DNA of 64,000 nucleotides from CAVYTF01 sp963771435. Lineage in GTDB: Bacteria; Bacteroidota; Bacteroidia; Chitinophagales; Chitinophagaceae. Below the pieces are notes generated by a model. The model saw only the letters and a program-made list of their open reading frames with translations, made no database searches and was not told the DNA's origin. The position numbers and the translations under genes were made by a program. Every line of letters begins with the position of its first letter. Position 1 is the stretch's first letter. The stretch covers positions 62,001 through 126,000 of the forward strand of contig CAVYTF010000018.1 of NCBI GenBank assembly GCA_963771435.1. The letters are read 5' to 3'. Below are positions 59,865-64,000 of the stretch, piece by piece.

Positions 59865-59908
59865 GGCTTTTAATTTTTGAACAAGGTAGGGGATTTTTAT
59901 TAACGAAA

Positions 59909-59938
59909 TAAAAAAAGCCATCCTTTCAGAATGGCTTT
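59909..59938 (-). terminator. Terminator between surface-protein genes 4 and 3
   Basis: AAAGCCAT (59914-59921) and ATGGCTTT (59931-59938) are a perfect 8-bp stem, with a T-run on the minus strand. Confidence 0.8.
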
Positions 59939-59965
59939 CAATTCTCAATTTTCAATTATAACTTC

Positions 59966-62221
59966 TCAATTTGCCTTCACCATCTTCTTCGTATCTATCA
60001 GCTTCCCATCAATAAGCAAAGAATACTGGTACATTCCTGCCGCCATCTCGCTTCCGCTGATAACCTGCTTCCCGTATCCGCTGTTAGCAAGCGCAAACGT
60101 CTTCAATGTATGCCCCGAAATATCCACCACCATCAACTGTGCACTATGAAACCCTTGTGGAATATAATAACTGATATACGAACTCCCGTTAAAAGGATTA
60201 GGCACATTCTGGTCAAGCTTTGGTTGGTCAGAGATATTGCTGACTGCTGACTGCATTCCTGAAGAAAAACTATTGCAGCACTGGCTCATTGCCGATTGCA
60301 TCTGTGCAACAGTGCTCTTAAGATCATTTAACTGCTGTTGAAGGGTATCGATCTTTGCATCTTTCACCTCATTTATAGCAGATAACTCCTGCACTGCCTT
60401 CACCAGCGGCACCACAAACTCAGCATACCTCAAACCATACAGATCCTTACTGTTCTTTGCAGCATCAACACCACTAAAGTTATAGCTTACTTTTTGCGCT
60501 GCTTTCTCCACATCCTGTGCTATAAAGCCTGTATAAACAATTTGCTCTTTAGCACTGCGCGCAGCCAATTGTTCCTGTGTTGGCTGTATGGTATTGCCTT
60601 TAGCATCTTTATGAACAGGCGGTTCTACTATCTTGTCCGCAGCATCAAGGTTAAGATTATAAGTAACTGGTTGCAATTGGTTAATAAATGTCAATCCCGG
60701 CACATTTTGTAGTATATTCTTCTTCACTCTGCCATCACTTATATTGGTCCAGTTTGCATAACCGCCGATACTGGTGATCTGATTATCCCCAATGCGTACC
60801 TGGTAACTTGCTGTGGCAAGTGCATCGTAGCCAAAAGCGCCGGCATCAGTATAACTGGTATCATTTACATTAGCATTATACCCATCGCCGGTGTTATTAC
60901 TGCCAGAAGTGTTGTAATTAAGCGCGCTACCGCCATTTGCAGTGTTATAAATCCCCCTGGTGTTGAATTCAAGGGCGCCCTCTCCATGGGCAGTATTGTA
61001 GCCTCCCGTGGTGTTGAACTGGAGAGCCCCATTTCCATTGGCAGTATTTGAGTTCCCTGTAGTATTATCATAAAGGGCCTCGTTCCCGTTTGCTGTGTTA
61101 TAATTCCCCGTGCTATTGTAACCAAGAGAGTAGGCCCCTGTTGCGGTATTGTAACCTCCCGTGGTGTTCGTGCCCAGGGAAGACACCCCATTTGCAGTAT
61201 TTTGAGTTCCTGTGGTGTTGTAATATAGGGCCTCGTTCCCGTTTGCTGTGTTATTACTTCCCGTAGTGTTGTATGCGAGGGCAGACTCCCCGTTGGCAGT
61301 GTTTTCGTTTCCTGTAGTGTTGTTAACAAGAGCCAGGTGTCCATTTGCAGTGTTATAATTACCCGTGGTATTAGACAAAAGCGCAAAATATCCGTTTCCG
61401 GTATTGTAACTCCCCGTGGTGTTATAATAAAGGGCGCTATACCCATCTGCAGTGTTATCATTTCCCGTGGTGTTGGAATACAGCGATTGATAAGCGGTAG
61501 CTGCATTATAACTCCCCGTGGTATTGAAATAAAGGGTCTGGTAACCGGTAGCTGCATTATAACTCCCCGTTGTGTTGCTATAAAGGGCCTTGTTCCCGTT
61601 TGCAGTATTTTGATAGCCTGTAGTATTAAAATAAAGAGATTGATAACCGGTAGCCACATTCCCTGTACCTGTTGTATTTGAATACAGCGCCTCATACCCC
61701 ACTGCCGTAAGATTGCTCACCGTGCTGCTATACAGCGTACCGTACCCAACAGCAGTATTGTTGCTGCCGGTCACATTCGTATAAAGGGACTGACCGCCAT
61801 TTGCAAGGTTATAACTGCCCGTCGTGTTATAATTAAGCGTTTGGCGCCCGATCCCGGTATTGTATTGCCCTGTCGTGTTGTATTGCAATGTTGTAGCTCC
61901 GTTCGCAACATTAAACGAACCCGTAAGGCTAATTCCCCCTAATGCAGCATATCCAAGTGCGGTATTTTCTATCGGTGGGTTACTGCCTGAAGCGTTTTGC
62001 AGGCATAGGAACCCGATACCCGTATTATAATGGCTGCCTGTATAAGTACCCTCAACAATACCCCCTTTCCTGCCGTCAAGAATAAAGTTTAATGGAAAAG
62101 CATTGGTAGTGCCCAAAACATTACCGCTAACAGCTGCATTGCCTGCCAGGCTCCAGCTTTGTGCATGTGCAGCCTGTATCATAATTAGAAACACCGCTGT
62201 AAAGAAGATGTTTTTTTTCAT
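59966..62221 (-). CDS. Giant repeat surface protein 4 (paralogue)
   Basis: 751 residues from ATG 62221 (MKKNIFFTAVFLIMIQAAHA), the shortest copy, with about 23 repeats of 17 residues. The conserved N-terminus (FNVANGATTLQYNTTGQYNT and neighbours), the S74 chaperone (ISDGRVKKNILQNVPGLTFI), a short coiled coil and the T9SS sorting domain are all present. As first gene in the transcription direction it has its own upstream region, unlike the others. The region 62222-62390 shows no clear promoter. Repeats contain variants not seen in copies 1-3 (e.g. AATAYQSLYSN, AHGEGALEFNTRGIY). Confidence 0.88.
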   Translation of the reverse strand: MKKNIFFTAVFLIMIQAAHAQSWSLAGNAAVSGNVLGTTNAFPLNFILDGRKGGIVEGTYTGSHYNTGIGFLCLQNASGSNPPIENTALGYAALGGISLTGSFNVANGATTLQYNTTGQYNTGIGRQTLNYNTTGSYNLANGGQSLYTNVTGSNNTAVGYGTLYSSTVSNLTAVGYEALYSNTTGTGNVATGYQSLYFNTTGYQNTANGNKALYSNTTGSYNAATGYQTLYFNTTGSYNAATAYQSLYSNTTGNDNTADGYSALYYNTTGSYNTGNGYFALLSNTTGNYNTANGHLALVNNTTGNENTANGESALAYNTTGSNNTANGNEALYYNTTGTQNTANGVSSLGTNTTGGYNTATGAYSLGYNSTGNYNTANGNEALYDNTTGNSNTANGNGALQFNTTGGYNTAHGEGALEFNTRGIYNTANGGSALNYNTSGSNNTGDGYNANVNDTSYTDAGAFGYDALATASYQVRIGDNQITSIGGYANWTNISDGRVKKNILQNVPGLTFINQLQPVTYNLNLDAADKIVEPPVHKDAKGNTIQPTQEQLAARSAKEQIVYTGFIAQDVEKAAQKVSYNFSGVDAAKNSKDLYGLRYAEFVVPLVKAVQELSAINEVKDAKIDTLQQQLNDLKSTVAQMQSAMSQCCNSFSSGMQSAVSNISDQPKLDQNVPNPFNGSSYISYYIPQGFHSAQLMVVDISGHTLKTFALANSGYGKQVISGSEMAAGMYQYSLLIDGKLIDTKKMVKAN

Positions 62222-62396
62222 ATTTAATATTTTTTATAATGGGGAATACAGGATAAGAGAAACATTGCTTTTTTGCAATGCCTTAACAATACTAAGCGCT
62301 TTATTACTATGAAACAAATTTTCTTCTTCGCAATATCTCATAACATAGCGTTCGCATAGGAAGGGCATCGCAGTTAATTCAACCATTAACCATTTT

Positions 62397-62554
62397 CCTA
62401 TCGAAGGGTGGGACACCCATCGAAATTTTCCTATCGATGGGTGTCCCCACCCATCGAAATTTCCTATCGGTGGCAATTGAGCCTAACCGATCAACCATTC
62501 AACTAAATATAATTGAACGAGCTTTCCTATCGGTGGGTGTCCCACCCATCGAAA
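62397..62554. repeat. Dispersed palindromic repeats, right cluster
   Basis: Copies at 62397-62425, 62430-62459 and 62526-62554 each read CCTATCG, then GGGTG(T/G), then C(C)CACCCATCGAAA, with a truncated one at 62463. Arms such as CGATGGGTG and CACCCATCG pair fully. The copies are in the opposite orientation to those at 21.8 and 22.7 kb. The family is intergenic only. Confidence 0.85.
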
Positions 62555-62634
62555 TGATTTTTTTGCTTTCTGCGCTTTAGAGCCAATTGAGTCTAACCGG
62601 TCAACCATTCAACTAAATATAATTGAACGAGCTT
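62474..62634. repeat. Pair of ~50-bp direct repeats
   Basis: 62474-62525 and 62583-62634 are nearly identical, sharing AACCATTCAACTAAATATAA and TTGAACGAGCTT with about two differences. The palindromic copy at 62526 lies between them. The second copy runs up to just before the SRPBCC start codon. Confidence 0.85.
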
Positions 62635-62655
62635 TGTCGCAACACGAACCGCAAT

Positions 62656-63117
62656 ATGCTGCAACAACTCATCAGGCGCCAGGTCATAAAAAGCGACATC
62701 AAGACCATTTGGTCTTTTATCAGTTCCCCAAAAAACCTCGCTGCGATAACACCACCAAACATCGGCTTTAGCATACTCAACCAGGCAAACCCCTTAGAAA
62801 AAGTGTACGCAGGGCAGCTTATCCAGTACCATATTTCCCCGCTGCTGAACATTAAGCTATATTGGGTAACCGAAATAACCCACGTCAGAGAAAACGATTA
62901 TTTTATTGATGAGCAGCGCTTTGGCCCCTATAAATTTTGGCACCACCAGCATTTTTTAAAACAAGTCAACGGAGGAGTAGAAATGACCGATATAGTACAT
63001 TACAAACCCCCCTTCGGCCCAATAGGAACAATTGCAAACAACCTCTTCATCAAAAAACAACTAAAACACATATTTGATTATCGTTATGAAAAGATAGAGG
63101 AACTCTTTAATAAATAA
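62656..63117 (+). CDS. SRPBCC/START-like ligand-binding protein
   Basis: 153 residues from ATG 62656 (MLQQLIRRQVIKSDIKTIWS). The longer frame to 62623 runs into the direct repeat. The START-like helix-grip fold shows IWSFISSPKNLAAITPPNIG, RFGPYKFWHHQHFLKQVNGG and EMTDIVHYKPPFGPIG, with a final amphipathic helix IKKQLKHIFDYRYEKIEEL. Such proteins bind hydrophobic ligands in the cytoplasm, and some are cyclase/dehydrase-like. The ligand is unknown. Confidence 0.8.
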   Translation: MLQQLIRRQVIKSDIKTIWSFISSPKNLAAITPPNIGFSILNQANPLEKVYAGQLIQYHISPLLNIKLYWVTEITHVRENDYFIDEQRFGPYKFWHHQHFLKQVNGGVEMTDIVHYKPPFGPIGTIANNLFIKKQLKHIFDYRYEKIEELFNK

Positions 63118-63240
63118 TGGTTGTCAACAAGCTTATATTTTTTTATAAAACAAATTCTCAGTAATTTTCAGTTTTTCTCTGATGCCCCTTTTTTAAAGCA
63201 CAAACTATATATCTTTTTCTCATTTTATCCTCAAAGAATC

Positions 63241-63339
63241 ACCCTTATAGAGACAATATAGAGACCTTATAGAGACTTTATAGAGACCTTACTCCCACTC
63301 AAAGCCCACTCAATGTCCACCTAAAGCCCACTCAAAGCT
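63241..63339. repeat. 11-bp period repeat tract
   Basis: Nine consecutive 11-bp units begin about 63240. The first four are of the NNTATAGAGAC type (CTTATAGAGAC, AATATAGAGAC, CTTATAGAGAC, TTTATAGAGAC). The rest change to the TCAAAGCCCAC type, with the final C at a fixed position. It lies in the 426-bp gap between the SRPBCC gene and ppc. The rest of that gap has no other feature. Confidence 0.75.
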
Positions 63340-63543
63340 ATACTTAATCCATAGCAACGCCCTCTCCCCCTCATTTTCACCCCTTGAACAACTGGATCGG
63401 CCAATACTTCAAAAACATTCCCTACTTATTTAGCCTTTTTATTTAATTTCATCCTTTCAGATAATGATTGCTGCCATCAAACCAATTTAATTAATATCGT
63501 ATGGATTCTCTATGCTAATAACTCTCTGCAGCAATTCAAAACC

Positions 63544-64000
63544 ATGGTAGGCATTCGTTTTCAGTTATATAATAGTTTATTTACCTCCCTGCCCTTCCAC
63601 CGCATTGAAAAAACGGGCGTGCTGCTATCCCTGTTCCTCATCCACTGCGAAGAAGGATTCTCCAAAAACCTCAGCCCTATAGACATAATAGATTCCTTTA
63701 TCAAACAATATACTTCCATAAAAGAAGAAAAAGAAAGCATTGACCTGCTGTTCAGGTTTGTGCAGTACACAGAAAGGCAGGTCGTATTGTTCGATGCACT
63801 GGAAGATGCTGCTTTCAGCGAAGTAAACGACATGAATGGCCCCGGCACATTAAAACAGTTACAGTCTGAAATAGAGCAACTGCGCAATGAAGACCAACTT
63901 GCAACAACCCTCAAAGACTTTTCCGTTCGTATCGTGCTCACCGCCCACCCTACTCAATTCTATACCGGAGAGGTCCTGGGCATCATCCATGACCTCTCCG
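63544..64000 (+). CDS. ppc: Phosphoenolpyruvate carboxylase, N-terminal part (cut by window edge)
   Basis: The frame from ATG 63544 runs to the window end without a stop. It reads MVGIRFQLYNSLFTSLPFHR, then TGVLLSLFLIHCEEGF, and near the end FSVRIVLTAHPTQFYTGEVLGIIHDLS. VLTAHPTQ is the conserved PEPC active-site motif (LTAHPTE in others), and the Bacteroidota form has QFY. The enzyme makes oxaloacetate from phosphoenolpyruvate and bicarbonate. In-frame codons upstream (LQQFKT before the Met) look homologous too, so the true start may lie further 5' or the N-terminus may be shifted. No good in-frame ATG is seen there. Confidence 0.85.
   Translation, partial: MVGIRFQLYNSLFTSLPFHRIEKTGVLLSLFLIHCEEGFSKNLSPIDIIDSFIKQYTSIKEEKESIDLLFRFVQYTERQVVLFDALEDAAFSEVNDMNGPGTLKQLQSEIEQLRNEDQLATTLKDFSVRIVLTAHPTQFYTGEVLGIIHDLS

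Overview
The window looks like a chromosome segment of a Bacteroidota bacterium, most likely of the Chitinophagaceae type. The evidence is: T9SS type A C-terminal sorting domains on four secreted proteins; TAnnTTTG-type -7 boxes in place of sigma70 promoters; weak Shine-Dalgarno signals; a tmRNA whose tag reads GNTTYAMAA; an SDR-type threonine dehydrogenase; and a mitochondrial-type aconitase. No database search was possible, so all names rest on motifs and recalled family signatures.

Layout. 1-5.2 kb is housekeeping: a cut-off sugar nucleotidyltransferase, a GH3-family enzyme, dxr, rseP and ssrA (tmRNA, missed by ORF finding) with its terminator. 5.3-9.7 kb holds a large secreted repeat protein, a 43-bp palindrome array, a frameshifted gene and a Sel1-repeat gene. 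9.7-14.2 kb is metabolic (acn, kdsA, threonine dehydrogenase). 14.4-18 kb is a divergent four-gene damage-tolerance cassette: umuC and a 2H phosphoesterase on one side, a umuD-like gene and a SplB-like radical SAM gene on the other. 18-22.8 kb carries a second repeat array split by a complete 2306-bp IS1595-family element with an 8-bp target duplication. 22.8-30 kb is a mixed metabolic and envelope region. 30-34.3 kb is an accessory island of small genes, some resembling immunity proteins, separated by copies of one ~52-bp repeat. 34.2-51.4 kb holds a PLP decarboxylase, a frameshifted SCO1, two tRNAs, a PfkB kinase, an M13 peptidase, an oxidoreductase, a sigma54 regulator with a sensor kinase, and a gcvH-sigma-anti-sigma cluster. 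51.8-62.2 kb is four tandem paralogues encoding giant 17-residue-repeat surface proteins with an S74 chaperone domain and a T9SS signal. The window ends in the 5' part of ppc.

The most unusual features are these. (1) Several unrelated-sequence tandem arrays share one architecture: a period of 21 bp (or 43, about 2 x 21.5) with a small palindrome in each unit. Three of them lie directly upstream of similar orphan genes. (2) In the damage-tolerance cassette the UmuD homologue has lost both catalytic residues, and three non-homologous proteins share a QGxLF motif that resembles the sliding-clamp-binding pentapeptide. (3) The four surface-protein paralogues place a self-cleaving-type chaperone domain upstream of the T9SS anchor. 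(4) The accessory island looks like an array of orphan immunity genes built by recombination at a dispersed repeat.

Two genes (8.1 kb and 35.8 kb) are broken by single frameshifts. These may be real or sequencing errors.
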